Assembly (NCBI RefSeq): GCF_002835665.1 | Contig: NZ_PIZV01000038.1 | Location: forward strand, 1 to 64,000 | Source of the DNA: Chryseobacterium sp. PMSZPI | GTDB lineage: Bacteria > Bacteroidota > Bacteroidia > Flavobacteriales > Weeksellaceae | Length of the DNA stretch: 64,000 bases | Direction: 5' to 3' | Shown here: positions 25,771 through 34,977 of the stretch, one piece after another | Layout: every line of letters starts with the position of its first letter | How positions within the stretch are numbered: the first letter of the stretch is position 1 | The notes under the pieces: generated by a model | What the model was told of the DNA's origin: nothing | Seen by the model: the letters and a program-made list of their open reading frames with translations, nothing else | Databases searched by the model: none | Position numbers and translations under genes: made by a program

Positions 25771-27525
25771 TTATGCTTTTAAATCTAGTTTTAATTCTAA
25801 TTCATCAAGTTGTGCATCAGCAATTGAAGCCGGAGCGTCAATCATGACGTCACGTCCTGAATTGTTCTTAGGGAAGGCAATATAATCTCTGATTACTTCA
25901 TTCCCATCAAGGATTGCTACCAGACGGTCAAAACCGAATGCCAAACCTCCGTGTGGCGGTGCTCCGTATTTGAAGGCGTTCATTAAGAACCCAAACTGAG
26001 CTTCTGCTTCTTCTTTTGAGAATCCTAATAAGTCAAACATTTTCGACTGAAGATCTTTGTCAAAAATTCTGATCGATCCACCTCCGATTTCGTTTCCGTT
26101 AAGAACCATATCGTAAGCGTTAGCTCTTGCTTTACCCGGATCAGTTTCCAATAAGTGAATATCTTCAGGTTTTGGAGAAGTGAAAGGGTGGTGCATTGCA
26201 TGGTATCTTTCAGTGTCTTCATCCCATTCCAATAGAGGGAAATCAACTACCCAAAGTGGAGCAAATTCATTTCCTTTTCTTAGTCCCAAACGGTTTCCAA
26301 GCTCCATTCTTAATGCAGAAAGTTGAGCTCTTACTTTGTTTTCATTTCCTGAAAGAATCAACATTAAGTCTCCTTCTTTAGCTCCGAATTTTTCAATGAT
26401 TTTTGCTAAATCTTCTTCGTTGTAGAATTTGTTAACAGATGAAGTCTTCACTCCGTCATTCTGGAATTTTATCCAAACCATTCCTGAAGCTCCAATCTGT
26501 GGACGTTTTACCCAATCAACAAGCTCATCAATCTGTTTTCTTGTGTATTCTGCGCATCCTTCTACATTGATTCCGACAACCAATTCTGCATCATCAAAAA
26601 TCTTAAAGTCTTTTCCTTTTACAAGCTCGTTAAGTTCTACGAACTCCATTCCGAAACGAATATCCGGTTTGTCGTTTCCGTATTTTCTCATCGCATCGGC
26701 GAAAGTCATTCTTGGGAAAGCCCCGAATTCCTGACCTGTAATATCTTTGATAAGAGTTTTGGTCATGCCTTCAAAAACGTTCATTACATCTTCCTGCTCT
26801 ACAAACGCCATTTCACAGTCGATCTGAGTAAATTCCGGCTGCCTGTCAGCTCTTAGGTCTTCATCACGGAAACATTTTACAATCTGGAAATATTTATCCA
26901 TTCCACCTACCATCAACAACTGTTTGAATGTTTGTGGAGATTGTGGTAATGCGTAGAACTGTCCGGGATTCATTCTGCTTGGAACAACAAAGTCTCTTGC
27001 ACCTTCCGGAGTGGATTTAATCAATACAGGGGTTTCCACTTCGATAAAACCTTCATCAGATAAATAGTTTCTTACTTTCTGCGCCATTTTATGACGGAAT
27101 ATCAATTTATCTTTTACCGGATTTCTTCTGATATCCAGGTAACGGTATTTCATTCTTAATTCTTCTCCACCATCCGTTTCATCTTCAATGGTGAAAGGAG
27201 GAAGTTGAGAATCATTGAGAATAGTTAATTTTTCAACTAAAAGTTCAATTTCTCCTGTTGGAATATTAGGGTTTTTGCTTACTCTTTCAATAACCTTTCC
27301 TGTCGCTTGAATAACAAACTCACGACCTAATTTTTTTGCTTCTTCCATCAATGCTGCAGAAGAACGCTCCTGGTCAAATACCAATTGGGTAATTCCGTAA
27401 CGATCTCGAAGATCTACCCAAATCATAAATCCTTTATCGCGGATAGTCTGTACCCATCCTGATAGTGTAACTTCTTCATTCAGATTCTTTAGAGATAGCT
27501 CTCCATTGGTGTGTGATCGAAACAT
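25771..27525 (-). CDS. aspS: Aspartate--tRNA ligase (AspRS)
   Basis: A 584-residue class II synthetase charging tRNA-Asp in the cytoplasm. The N-terminal OB-fold anticodon domain ([30 protein letters not shown]) is followed by motif 1 ([23 protein letters not shown]), motif 2 ([21 protein letters not shown]) with its conserved Arg, the bacterial-type GAD insertion domain (about residues 285-415), and motif 3 ([13 protein letters not shown]). The start at 27525 ([15 protein letters not shown]) fits the family; an in-frame ATG at 27546 adds seven residues. Single gene, terminated by the hairpin at 25743-25766. Confidence 0.97.
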   Translation of the reverse strand: MFRSHTNGELSLKNLNEEVTLSGWVQTIRDKGFMIWVDLRDRYGITQLVFDQERSSAALMEEAKKLGREFVIQATGKVIERVSKNPNIPTGEIELLVEKLTILNDSQLPPFTIEDETDGGEELRMKYRYLDIRRNPVKDKLIFRHKMAQKVRNYLSDEGFIEVETPVLIKSTPEGARDFVVPSRMNPGQFYALPQSPQTFKQLLMVGGMDKYFQIVKCFRDEDLRADRQPEFTQIDCEMAFVEQEDVMNVFEGMTKTLIKDITGQEFGAFPRMTFADAMRKYGNDKPDIRFGMEFVELNELVKGKDFKIFDDAELVVGINVEGCAEYTRKQIDELVDWVKRPQIGASGMVWIKFQNDGVKTSSVNKFYNEEDLAKIIEKFGAKEGDLMLILSGNENKVRAQLSALRMELGNRLGLRKGNEFAPLWVVDFPLLEWDEDTERYHAMHHPFTSPKPEDIHLLETDPGKARANAYDMVLNGNEIGGGSIRIFDKDLQSKMFDLLGFSKEEAEAQFGFLMNAFKYGAPPHGGLAFGFDRLVAILDGNEVIRDYIAFPKNNSGRDVMIDAPASIADAQLDELELKLDLKA

Positions 27526-27615
27526 AATTATTTGTTTAAAGTTCAATGTTTAAGGTTCTGCTTTGAACCTTGTTTTTTTCGTTGGCAAAGATAAGATTTT
27601 TGTAGGGTTTATAAA

Positions 27616-27642
27616 CAAAAAAACTTCCTTTCGGAAGTCTTG
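27616..27642 (-). terminator. Terminator of the ankyrin-repeat gene
   Basis: On the minus strand ACTTCC, loop GAAA, GGAAGT, then seven T; it lies 22 bases after the stop codon. Confidence 0.75.
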
Positions 27643-27659
27643 TATGTTTTAGTATATTT

Positions 27660-28019
27660 TTAATTTCTTACTGCTCCGCGCTGTATCAGTAATTGTGCGG
27701 TTTCGTCTCCTTTTCTTAATTGTGATAATTGCAGAGGGGATTTATTGCTGCATTTTTTATTAATATCTGCTTTATTGTCCAATAGAAACTTGATGATATT
27801 GTGACTTCCGTATAAGGCACTAAATCCAAGAGGGCTATAGGATTCATTACCGATGGTGAAGCATTTGTTGTAATCTCCGGGAGTAAACTGCTTTTTAAAT
27901 GTAGAGACATCATCAGAGTTGATTGCTTTCATCTTCTCTTGAGAAAGTTGTTGTGCAGAAAGCATATTGGTCAATAATAACATTCCAAATAGAAAAGTGA
28001 TAGAGATTATTTTTTTCAT
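27660..28019 (-). CDS. Small exported ankyrin-repeat protein
   Basis: A 119-residue protein with a signal peptide (MKKIISITFLFGMLLLTNMLSAQ, cleavage after SAQ). The mature part contains about two ankyrin repeats: YSPLGFSALYGSHNIIKFLLDNKADINKKCS followed by KSPLQLSQLRKGDETAQLLIQRGA. The repeat pattern (LxxAxxxGxxxxxxxLLxxGA) is recognisable though degenerate. It is therefore likely a periplasmic or secreted protein-binding module. Short exported ankyrin proteins are common in Chryseobacterium-like genomes and some partner with catalase or toxins, but nothing nearby suggests a partner here. Confidence 0.8.
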   Translation of the reverse strand: MKKIISITFLFGMLLLTNMLSAQQLSQEKMKAINSDDVSTFKKQFTPGDYNKCFTIGNESYSPLGFSALYGSHNIIKFLLDNKADINKKCSNKSPLQLSQLRKGDETAQLLIQRGAVRN

Positions 28020-28130
28020 AAGAACTATTTTTAAGAATATACAAATCTAATTAAATTTTATTACCAAATGCTAAGTTTTGCTAATAATTGGATTTGTATT
28101 TTTGAAATTATCTAAATTATTCATTAGGAA

Positions 28131-29525
28131 ATGACAAAATATGTAGACTTTTTGAAAAAAGCATTTAGCGGAGAAGAGACCGATTTCACGAAAGTAAATA
28201 TTCGGAGTGCTGTTCTTCTTTTAGCCATACCAATGATGTTGGAGATGGCTATGGAATCAGTATTTGCATTGGTGGATCTTTATTTTGTGGGACATTTGAA
28301 AGAAAGTGGTTTTGCGATTCAGACTGTGGGTCTTACAGAATCAGTACTTTCTATAATGTATTCTATTGCTATTGGAATGAGTATGGCTGCAACAGCTTTA
28401 GTAGCGAGAAGAATAGGAGAAAAAAATCCGGAACAGGCATCCAGAAGTGCAGCACAAGTTCTACTTGTATCATTTGCAGTGACTTTTGTTTTGAGTTTAT
28501 TAGGGGTGATCTATGCTGAAGAAATTTTAATTTTAATGGGATCAAAGCCGGAAGCGGCTGCTTATGGAAAAGATTTTACAAGAATTATGATGGGAAGCAG
28601 CACAATTATTATGCTCTTGTTTTTAATTAACGGAATATTCAGAGGAGCAGGAAATGCCACAATAGCCATGAAAAGTTTATGGATAGCCAATATTGCCAAC
28701 ATTATTCTTTGTCCGGTTTTAATAAAAGGATTAGGTCCTATTCCTGAAATGGGTCTTACAGGTGCGGCATTAGCCACTACCATCGGAAGAAGTATAGGGG
28801 TGCTGTATCAATTGTATCACCTTTTAATAGCAGATACTCAGATTCGGATTAAACTTAATTATTTTAAACCGGATTCAGGATTAATTAAGTCTATTATAAA
28901 AATTGCAACTCCCGGAATTTTTCAGTTTGTCATTGCTTCATGTAGCTGGATTTTTCTTGCCGAATTGGTAGCAACAACAGGAGGTGAAAATGCTTCGGCA
29001 GGGTATCAGACAGCATTGCGGTTGATGATGTTCTTTATGCTTCCTGCATGGGGATTGAGTAATGCAGCTTCCACTTTAGTAGGACAAAATATGGGCGCAA
29101 ATGAAATGTTGAGGGCAGAACAGTCTGTAATGAAAACAGTCAAATATAATGTGATATTCATGTTGACTGTCAGTTTACTATTTATCTTTCTGGGGAATTT
29201 CCTGGTGAGCTTTTTTACCAATGAAATTGAAATTAAAGATTTTGCTAAAACTGCACTTTATATTATGAGTACAGGGTTTATCTTTTATGGAATCGGAATG
29301 GTAATGATTAATGCCTTCAATGGGGCAGGAGATACCTGGACACCAACATGGGTGAATCTTTGCGGGTTCTGGCTGTTTCAGATTCCTCTGGCATACTTTC
29401 TTTCAAAGCATTTGGAAATGGGACCGAAAGGTGTTTTTATTTCAATTCCTGCCGCAGAAACATTGATTACTATTGTTGCCTTTATCTTATTTAAAAAAGG
29501 AAAATGGAAGACGATAAAAGTTTAA
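28131..29525 (+). CDS. MATE family efflux transporter
   Basis: A 464-residue inner-membrane antiporter with twelve predicted helices in two similar halves, of the MATE (multidrug and toxic compound extrusion) family. The N-terminal half has VNIRSAVLLLAIPMMLEMAMESVFALVDLYFVG and the second half LIKSIIKIATPGIFQFVIASCSWIFLAELVATTG, the repeated start of each six-helix bundle. GMVMINAFNGAGDTWTPTWVNLCGFWLFQIPLAYFLS is typical of NorM-like members. The family exports cationic drugs in exchange for Na+ or H+; the substrate cannot be deduced. A single gene, 111 bases from the divergent ankyrin gene. Confidence 0.93.
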   Translation: MTKYVDFLKKAFSGEETDFTKVNIRSAVLLLAIPMMLEMAMESVFALVDLYFVGHLKESGFAIQTVGLTESVLSIMYSIAIGMSMAATALVARRIGEKNPEQASRSAAQVLLVSFAVTFVLSLLGVIYAEEILILMGSKPEAAAYGKDFTRIMMGSSTIIMLLFLINGIFRGAGNATIAMKSLWIANIANIILCPVLIKGLGPIPEMGLTGAALATTIGRSIGVLYQLYHLLIADTQIRIKLNYFKPDSGLIKSIIKIATPGIFQFVIASCSWIFLAELVATTGGENASAGYQTALRLMMFFMLPAWGLSNAASTLVGQNMGANEMLRAEQSVMKTVKYNVIFMLTVSLLFIFLGNFLVSFFTNEIEIKDFAKTALYIMSTGFIFYGIGMVMINAFNGAGDTWTPTWVNLCGFWLFQIPLAYFLSKHLEMGPKGVFISIPAAETLITIVAFILFKKGKWKTIKV

Positions 29526-29529
29526 AAGG

Positions 29530-29559
29530 TTAGATGTTGGAAGCTGGAAGAGGGAAGTA
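29530..29559. repeat. Interspersed repeat, copy 2 (inverted)
   Basis: TTGGAAGCTGGAAGAGGGAAGT is the reverse complement of the core of 81-110 and 29659-29690. Together with 29659-29690 it forms inverted arms around about 100 bases. Confidence 0.55.
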
Positions 29560-29658
29560 CTAGCAGTTTGAAAATATTTAAATTAGCCCTTGTTAACAAA
29601 ATGAAAAAAAAGAAAGGTGATCTGCTGGTTGAGGATTAAAAATAGTAGCCTGATAGTA

Positions 29659-29690
29659 ACTTCCAGCCTCCCTCTTCCTGCTTCCATTCC
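29659..29690. repeat. Interspersed repeat, copy 3
   Basis: ACTTCCAGCCTCCCTCTTCC-TGCTTCCATTCC, near-identical to 81-110. It pairs with copy 2 to form an imperfect long hairpin (REP- or MITE-like). Confidence 0.55.
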
Positions 29691-29774
29691 TAATTTATAA
29701 AACTTTAACAGCTTCATTTATTGGTTTTTAAATGCATTTTTTTTATATTCGTTATAACAACAAATTTTATTACT

Positions 29775-29894
29775 ATGGGAAAAGGAGACAAAAAATCAAG
29801 AAGAGGTAAAATTAACAACGGAAGCTATGGAAAAAGGAGACCTAAAAAGGCATCAAAATCCTTTGTGGTTTCTGAAGAAAAATCTAAAAAGTAA
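29775..29894 (+). CDS. 30S ribosomal protein THX (bTHX), 39 aa
   Basis: A 39-residue, very basic protein: MGKGDKKSRRGKINNGSYGKRRPKK and then a short tail ending SEEKSKK. This matches the small ribosomal THX peptide first seen in Thermus and found in Bacteroidota, which sits in a cavity at the top of the 30S head and stabilises RNA. It is too short for most gene finders. The frame starts with ATG at 29775 and ends with TAA at 29892, just before a strong hairpin terminator. The sequence agreement with the family is clear by eye. Confidence 0.9.
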   Translation: MGKGDKKSRRGKINNGSYGKRRPKKASKSFVVSEEKSKK

Positions 29895-29902
29895 CAGAAA
29901 TA

Positions 29903-29935
29903 AAAAGGCCGAAGAAATTTTCTTCGGCCTTTTTT
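29903..29935. terminator. Bidirectional terminator between THX and DUF937
   Basis: AAAAGGCCGAAGAAA pairs with TTTCTTCGGCCTTTT; A run before, T run after, so it works for the THX gene (plus) and the DUF937 gene (minus). Confidence 0.88.
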
Positions 29936-29952
29936 ATAACAAATTAAACTAA

Positions 29953-30606
29953 TTATTTTCCAAAAAGATTTCCAAGGATGCTTCCAAGGCCGCCTCCCTG
30001 TTGTTGGTTGTTTCCTCCACCAAGTACACTCCCTAAAATATCATTCAGTGGGTTTCCGGATGACTGAGTCTGACCTCCGTTACCTAAAACACTTCCTAAA
30101 ATGTTATTAAGAGGATTGGATTGTTGATCTTGAGCCTGGTTAGAAGCATTTCCAAGGATTCCTCCTAAAAGATCTCCTAAACCTCCTGCTCCTACATTAT
30201 TTTGTTGTTTTTGCTGTCCAATGTAACCCATTACGACAGGAGCAAGCATGGCTAATACGGGGCCGATCTTATCGATTGAAATTCCTGTGTTTTGTGATAA
30301 CTGATTTTCTACAGTACTTTTTTCACTTCCAAAAACGTGATCAAGGATAGATCCTCCTTCAGATTGTCTTGCTTCAATTTGTGATGCATCATTTAAAATG
30401 CTTCCATTGTGGTCTTTATCTAAAGCGTTATTTAAAGCTTCAGCTTCTTTTGCATCTTTTGATTTATTTCTCAGATAAGAAATAATAAGAGGTGTGGCAA
30501 CAGCCAAAAGGGCGATGACCTGATTTCTGCTGATTCCAAATTTGTTTTCAGCCTGTTCAGCAACCTGGTTGCTTGTATTCCCTGTAAGTAGGTCGATTAA
30601 GCTCAT
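29953..30606 (-). CDS. DUF937 domain protein
   Basis: A 217-residue protein without signal peptide. The N-terminal ~145 residues form the DUF937 (YidB-like) helical domain: NQVAEQAENKFGISRNQVIALLAVATPLIISYLRNKSKD and GSILDHVFGSEKSTVENQLSQNTGISIDKIGPVLAMLAPVVMGYI. The C-terminus is low-complexity, with Gly/Asn/Gln stretches and four repeats of the type NPLN(N/D)ILGSVLG / GLGSILGNLFG, which could form amphipathic helices that self-associate. The gene shares a bidirectional terminator with the THX gene. Function unknown. Confidence 0.88.
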   Translation of the reverse strand: MSLIDLLTGNTSNQVAEQAENKFGISRNQVIALLAVATPLIISYLRNKSKDAKEAEALNNALDKDHNGSILNDASQIEARQSEGGSILDHVFGSEKSTVENQLSQNTGISIDKIGPVLAMLAPVVMGYIGQQKQQNNVGAGGLGDLLGGILGNASNQAQDQQSNPLNNILGSVLGNGGQTQSSGNPLNDILGSVLGGGNNQQQGGGLGSILGNLFGK

Positions 30607-30687
30607 TTTTTGTGTTTGTTAAGTATTAAGTGAATCAAAGTTATCAAAAAATATGCCTCATAAAACAAGCAAGGTTCATAATTATTG

Positions 30688-31947
30688 TTAAAGTTTTTTA
30701 ATCTCCTCTTCTGTGTAACCTTTGCTTTTCAACAATTCTATATAATCTTTAGCTCCGTCGATCATCCAATGCATTGGATCAGGAGATTTCCTTTTTTCGA
30801 TAATAAATTCCAGAATACCTACATTATTATTCATCCATGGGAGCAAATAATAATCAAGTCCGCCTTTATATTTTTTTGCTTCGTGGAAATTTTTTCCAGT
30901 TTCTGTTAAAAACGCTGTTTTATAAGCAGCATAATATCCCAAAGGAATAAAAAGGCAAATCCACGATATTTTTTTTAAAGAATCATATTTTGGCAATGCA
31001 AGCCCATAGCCTATAGAGAATGCAAAGATGATATTAAAGGGGATGAAAAATACATAATTATCTGAAACAGCATAGAAAGTCGAAAATCCATACACACATA
31101 CAGCCGCGGTAAAGAATACAAAAAACATTTTCTTATCTGCACGGTATAAATGGATCATTCCAATGATTCCGAAAAAGATAAATATATTGAAGTTGTAAAT
31201 TAAATAGCCAATGGATTGTATAAAATCCATCAAATATTGTTTAGGGGTCTTCTTGAAAGTATCCTGTATCCACTGTGCTCCTTCAGAGGTATATGGAGAA
31301 TTGAAAGGCAATCCCTGTGTAACATTTACAACAGTTAATAATCCAAAAAGCACCAGGAAAATAATTAATGATGTGTAGACGTATTTTTTTTGTGATCTGA
31401 AATAATATAAAAAAATCAACAGGGCAGGAATGAGTAATATATTTTGAATATGAAGCCAAAGGCTTATTCCTAAAAATAATCCACTTAAAATAATATACTT
31501 TTTCTTATGTTCTGTAAAGCTTTTAACCATAGAAAAGAAAAACAGGCTTATCCAAAATGAGTTATAAGTATACACCTCTACTATTTCTGCGTTTCTCCAG
31601 AAAGAAAAACTAAAACCAAAAACAAAGGCTGCTGTTATGGAGACCCATTCTTTTTTTGTAATGCTTTTTATGGTCAAATAAATGACAGAAATAGTGGCTG
31701 CAGCAGACGTAATAATTAAGAGTCTGCTCGCTTCAATACCATTAAGTCCTGTGATATCTTTAATAAGAATTGCTGTATTGACATATAGAAAATGTGTTAT
31801 GGCCGTGGCTACCGTTGCATATTTATCCAGCTCAACCGTATGTACAAAACCTACACAATCTGCGAAAGGGATTCTTGTAAAGCTCCCGGTATAATAAATA
31901 GCAATAAAAATAAGAAATAAGAATACAGCAGGTAAATAGTTTTTCAT
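30688..31947 (-). CDS. Polytopic membrane protein, DUF2723 / protein O-mannosyltransferase-like
   Basis: A 419-residue protein with about ten membrane helices. The N-terminus (MKNYLPAVFLFLIFIAIYYTGSF) and the following DCVGFVHTVELDKYATVATAITHFLY match the DUF2723 layout: a first lumenal loop with an acidic residue, then helices, as in GT-C-fold O-mannosyltransferase-type enzymes. FSFWRNAEIVEVYTYNSFWISLFFF is strongly conserved in the family. The C-terminal ~70 residues are soluble. It is likely to transfer sugars from lipid carriers to proteins or glycans outside the membrane; flavobacteria do O-glycosylate exported proteins, but involvement here is inferred. It ends a minus-strand pair with the DUF2480 gene (6-base gap). 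Confidence 0.78.
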   Translation of the reverse strand: MKNYLPAVFLFLIFIAIYYTGSFTRIPFADCVGFVHTVELDKYATVATAITHFLYVNTAILIKDITGLNGIEASRLLIITSAAATISVIYLTIKSITKKEWVSITAAFVFGFSFSFWRNAEIVEVYTYNSFWISLFFFSMVKSFTEHKKKYIILSGLFLGISLWLHIQNILLIPALLIFLYYFRSQKKYVYTSLIIFLVLFGLLTVVNVTQGLPFNSPYTSEGAQWIQDTFKKTPKQYLMDFIQSIGYLIYNFNIFIFFGIIGMIHLYRADKKMFFVFFTAAVCVYGFSTFYAVSDNYVFFIPFNIIFAFSIGYGLALPKYDSLKKISWICLFIPLGYYAAYKTAFLTETGKNFHEAKKYKGGLDYYLLPWMNNNVGILEFIIEKRKSPDPMHWMIDGAKDYIELLKSKGYTEEEIKKL

Positions 31948-31953
31948 CCTTAC

Positions 31954-32463
31954 TTAATTCTTTACAATAGGTACATTAGAGCACGCCTCTCCAAACATCA
32001 GAGATTTAACAATGGGTTTCAATTGTTCTACCAATTCGATATATGCATTTTCCGGAATTTCCTTATCTGAGCATCCTTTTACCAAAACTCTCTTGCCTGT
32101 CATATCACTGAAATCATAAGTTTGTATGGCATTGTGCATCAAAATAACTTCAAGGTCCTCACGGTTTCCGAAAACAATTTTTTTAGCAACATCGGTAAGC
32201 TTTGCCGTAAGGACAAAATAAGCCCAAAGTGGAATAATGGTATCTACAGAGTTGTAAATGTATATATAGCTATCTTTATAATCTTCAACGTTGATGGCTT
32301 CCACCTTTTCACGGAAATCTTTTTCCTTTAGAATCATTTCCATAAAAAGAAAATCTTTAAGGTCAATACCTTTTCTTTCTCCTTTAGGAAGTAAAGTGGT
32401 AAGGTCAAAATTTACAAGGCCGCTTTCAGCAACTTTATTTCGGATTTCAAATTCTTCTGACAT
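31954..32463 (-). CDS. DUF2480 family protein
   Basis: A 169-residue cytoplasmic protein. The start at 32463 (MSEEFEIRNKVAESGLVNFDLTTL) is chosen over the ATG three codons upstream because it matches the usual family N-terminus. Visible conserved blocks are NFDLTTLLPKGERKGIDLKDFLFMEMILKEKDFR, IIPLWAYFVLTAKL and VLVKGCSDKEIPENAYIELVEQLKPIVKSLMFGEACSNVPI with two cysteines (GCSD, EACSN) that could bind a metal. The family is widespread in Bacteroidota and uncharacterised. It lies upstream of the DUF2723 gene with a 6-base gap. Confidence 0.85.
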   Translation of the reverse strand: MSEEFEIRNKVAESGLVNFDLTTLLPKGERKGIDLKDFLFMEMILKEKDFREKVEAINVEDYKDSYIYIYNSVDTIIPLWAYFVLTAKLTDVAKKIVFGNREDLEVILMHNAIQTYDFSDMTGKRVLVKGCSDKEIPENAYIELVEQLKPIVKSLMFGEACSNVPIVKN

Positions 32464-32629
32464 TTTTATCATTATCTTTGAACAAATTTACAAATTAAGA
32501 TCAACATATATTTTAATTTGTTCTCTATCCTTACCATAGAAATGAGCCATGATTCAAAAATTGTTGATGAAATGAAAGAATTACGGTTTGTGATGGTTGT
32601 AAAAACAATTCAAAAAGATTTCGGAAGAA

Positions 32630-33733
32630 ATGAAATATTACATTATTGCAGGAGAAGCTTCAGGGGATTTGCATGGGAGCAATTTGATGAAAGCCTTACA
32701 ACAAAAAGATCCGAATGCAGAATTTAGATTTTGGGGTGGTGATCTGATGAAAGCTCAGGGCGGAACGTTGGTAAAACATTACCGTGATTTGGCTTTTATG
32801 GGATTTCTGGAAGTAGTGATGAATTTAAGAACCATTTTAAATAACATCAAATTCTGCAAAGAAGATATTCAGAAAAATAAACCGGATGTTTTAGTTTTGG
32901 TAGATTATCCGGGGTTCAATCTGAGAATTGCCAAATTTGCCAAAGAACTTGGAATTAAAGTCGTTTATTATATTTCCCCACAGCTTTGGGCATGGAAAGA
33001 AGGCAGGGTAGAGATCATCAAAAAATATGTAGATGAAATGATGGTAATTCTTCCCTTTGAAGAAGATTTTTACCGGAAACATGGAGTGCATTCCCACTTT
33101 GTAGGTCATCCGTTATTGGATGCTATTTCCGATCTGCAAGAGATCAGTATTGAAAAGTTTAAGACGGAAAACGGTTTGAATGAAAAAGAAATCATAGCAC
33201 TTTTACCTGGTTCCAGAAAACAGGAAGTAGAAAAAATGCTTGAAATCATGCTTTCAGTGCGACCACATTTCAAGAACTACCAATTTGTAATAGCAGGGGC
33301 TCCAAGTTTGCCTAAAGAATTTTATCAAAAATATGTAGATGACAATGTGCATTTTGTTTCCAATAGAACCTATGATTTATTAAGATGTTCAAAAGCAGCG
33401 TTGGTGACTTCCGGAACAGCAACTTTAGAAACAGCTTTACTCAACATCCCTGAAGTGGTTTGTTATCGTGGCAGTAAAATCTCTTATGCCATTGCTAAAA
33501 GATTGGTGAAAAACATCAATTATATATCTTTAGTCAATCTTATTATGGATAAGGAAGTTGTAAAAGAACTGATCCAGGATGATTTGAATACCAAGAACCT
33601 TGTAGATGAGCTGAACAAAATTATAGATGGAGAAAAGAGACAACAAGTCCTGAATGATTATAGTCTTTTAAGAGAAAAACTTGGAGGGAAAGGGGCAAGT
33701 GATCATGCAGCTGAGGTAATTTTGAAAGTTTAG
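32630..33733 (+). CDS. lpxB: Lipid-A-disaccharide synthase
   Basis: A 367-residue GT19 enzyme on the cytoplasmic face of the inner membrane. It joins UDP-2,3-diacylglucosamine and lipid X to form the lipid A disaccharide. Motifs: AGEASGDLHGSNLMKAL (residues 5-21), PDVLVLVDYPGFNLRIAKFAK with the catalytic-region Asp, YYISPQLWAWKEGRV, VGHPLLD, ALLPGSRKQEVEKMLEIML and the C-terminal TSGTATLETALLNIPEVVCYR. Length is normal. The surE gene that often precedes lpxB in this group is not present here; upstream is the divergent DUF2480 gene. Confidence 0.97.
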   Translation: MKYYIIAGEASGDLHGSNLMKALQQKDPNAEFRFWGGDLMKAQGGTLVKHYRDLAFMGFLEVVMNLRTILNNIKFCKEDIQKNKPDVLVLVDYPGFNLRIAKFAKELGIKVVYYISPQLWAWKEGRVEIIKKYVDEMMVILPFEEDFYRKHGVHSHFVGHPLLDAISDLQEISIEKFKTENGLNEKEIIALLPGSRKQEVEKMLEIMLSVRPHFKNYQFVIAGAPSLPKEFYQKYVDDNVHFVSNRTYDLLRCSKAALVTSGTATLETALLNIPEVVCYRGSKISYAIAKRLVKNINYISLVNLIMDKEVVKELIQDDLNTKNLVDELNKIIDGEKRQQVLNDYSLLREKLGGKGASDHAAEVILKV

Positions 33734-33771
33734 AGATCTTCCTTTTGATAATTTAAATTCCTTTGTTAAAA

Positions 33772-34863
33772 ATGAATCCTTTGAAAAATCTTCTGTTATT
33801 AATTGTTTGTACATTTTTCTATTCAAAAAGTTTTGCCCAGCAGAACAATTCCAGAGAACAGGTTCAAATCTTTTATTATGGTTGGTACGGAAACAAAATA
33901 ACTGATGGAAATTTACAGCATTGGAATCATGAAATTATTCCCCATTGGAGCAATCCTAAATGGAATAATCTGGGGCATTATAAAGGAGGAGACGATATTG
34001 GAGCAAATTTCTATCCTCAATTAGGAAACTATAGTTCCAGCGATACAAAGATCATTGAAAAGCATATGAAAATGATCAAAGAATCGGGAGTAGGAGTTGT
34101 TATTTTAAGTTGGTTGGGAAAAGATTCTTTTACCGATAAAAGTAGTCTGAAATATCTGGATATGGCTGACCATTTCAAGCTGAAAGTTGCTTTCCATATA
34201 GAACCTTTCTATAAAAATGTTACTGAATTTAAAGATCAGATTTCTTATCTTATTAATACATATTCCAAGCATCCTGCTTTTTATAAAAAAGAAGGAAAAC
34301 CTTTGTTTTATGTGTATGACAGTTATAAAATTTCTCCTGAAGAATGGGCGAAAATCCTGTCTGAAAACGGAGAGAAAACAATACGGAATACAGAGCTGGA
34401 TGCTCTCTATATAGGCTTATGGGTAGAGAAAAATGATTCTGTTTTTTTCGATAAAGCCGGCTTCGATGGTTTTTATACTTATTTTGCCAGTGAAGGTTTT
34501 GTTTTTGGCAGTACCGTTTCTAATTGGGATTACCTTTCGCATTATGCAAACGACCACCATCTTATTTTTATTCCTTGCGTTGGCCCGGGATATTCTGACA
34601 CCAGAATCAGACCTTGGAATGAAGCTAACTTTAAGAGCCGCGATAATGGTAAATATTATGAAAAAATGTTCGATGCTGCTATAAAAGTAAATCCTGAGTT
34701 TATTGGAATTACCTCTTTCAATGAATGGCATGAAGGAACACAAATAGAACCTGCTATTCCTAAAAAGACCGGAAATTTCACCTATGAAAATTATGGAAAA
34801 GATCCATGGTTTTATATCAAAGAAACTAAACGATTATCGGATAGGTTTTTGAAAGAGAAGTAA
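33772..34863 (+). CDS. Glycoside hydrolase family 99-like protein (endo-alpha-mannosidase type)
   Basis: A 363-residue exported enzyme with signal peptide MNPLKNLLLLIVCTFFYSKSFAQ. The family GH99 fold is indicated by FYYGWYGN near the mature N-terminus, the block VILSWLGKDS, VAFHIEPFYKN, FYVYDSY and FNEWHEGTQIEPA. In the last motif Glu318 and Glu321 correspond to the paired active-site Glu of characterised bacterial GH99 enzymes, which cut alpha-1,2- or 1,3-linked mannosides internally. The ATG at 33772 is chosen; an in-frame TTG lies three codons upstream. It follows lpxB by 38 bases. The natural substrate (yeast mannan, host N-glycan or own glycan) is unknown. Confidence 0.87.
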   Translation: MNPLKNLLLLIVCTFFYSKSFAQQNNSREQVQIFYYGWYGNKITDGNLQHWNHEIIPHWSNPKWNNLGHYKGGDDIGANFYPQLGNYSSSDTKIIEKHMKMIKESGVGVVILSWLGKDSFTDKSSLKYLDMADHFKLKVAFHIEPFYKNVTEFKDQISYLINTYSKHPAFYKKEGKPLFYVYDSYKISPEEWAKILSENGEKTIRNTELDALYIGLWVEKNDSVFFDKAGFDGFYTYFASEGFVFGSTVSNWDYLSHYANDHHLIFIPCVGPGYSDTRIRPWNEANFKSRDNGKYYEKMFDAAIKVNPEFIGITSFNEWHEGTQIEPAIPKKTGNFTYENYGKDPWFYIKETKRLSDRFLKEK

Positions 34864-34948
34864 AACTGAGTTTCTTAATTTCAGTATAATTTTATTTTCA
34901 AATTAATATTCTTCATAATGTGGAAATATATAATTTGTTTAAACAAAA

Positions 34949-34974
34949 AGTAAACCGCTGAAAAGCGGTTTATG
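34949..34974 (-). terminator. Terminator of the DUF6705-like gene
   Basis: TAAACCGCT, loop GAAA, AGCGGTTTA; minus-strand reading continues into CTTTTTGTTT. It lies 5 bases after the minus-strand stop. Confidence 0.75.
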
Positions 34975-34977
34975 TGA

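Noticed and set aside
32518-32727. 69-residue open frame before lpxB (a possible surE remnant)
   Set aside because: Overlaps the start of lpxB in another frame and shows no SurE motifs.
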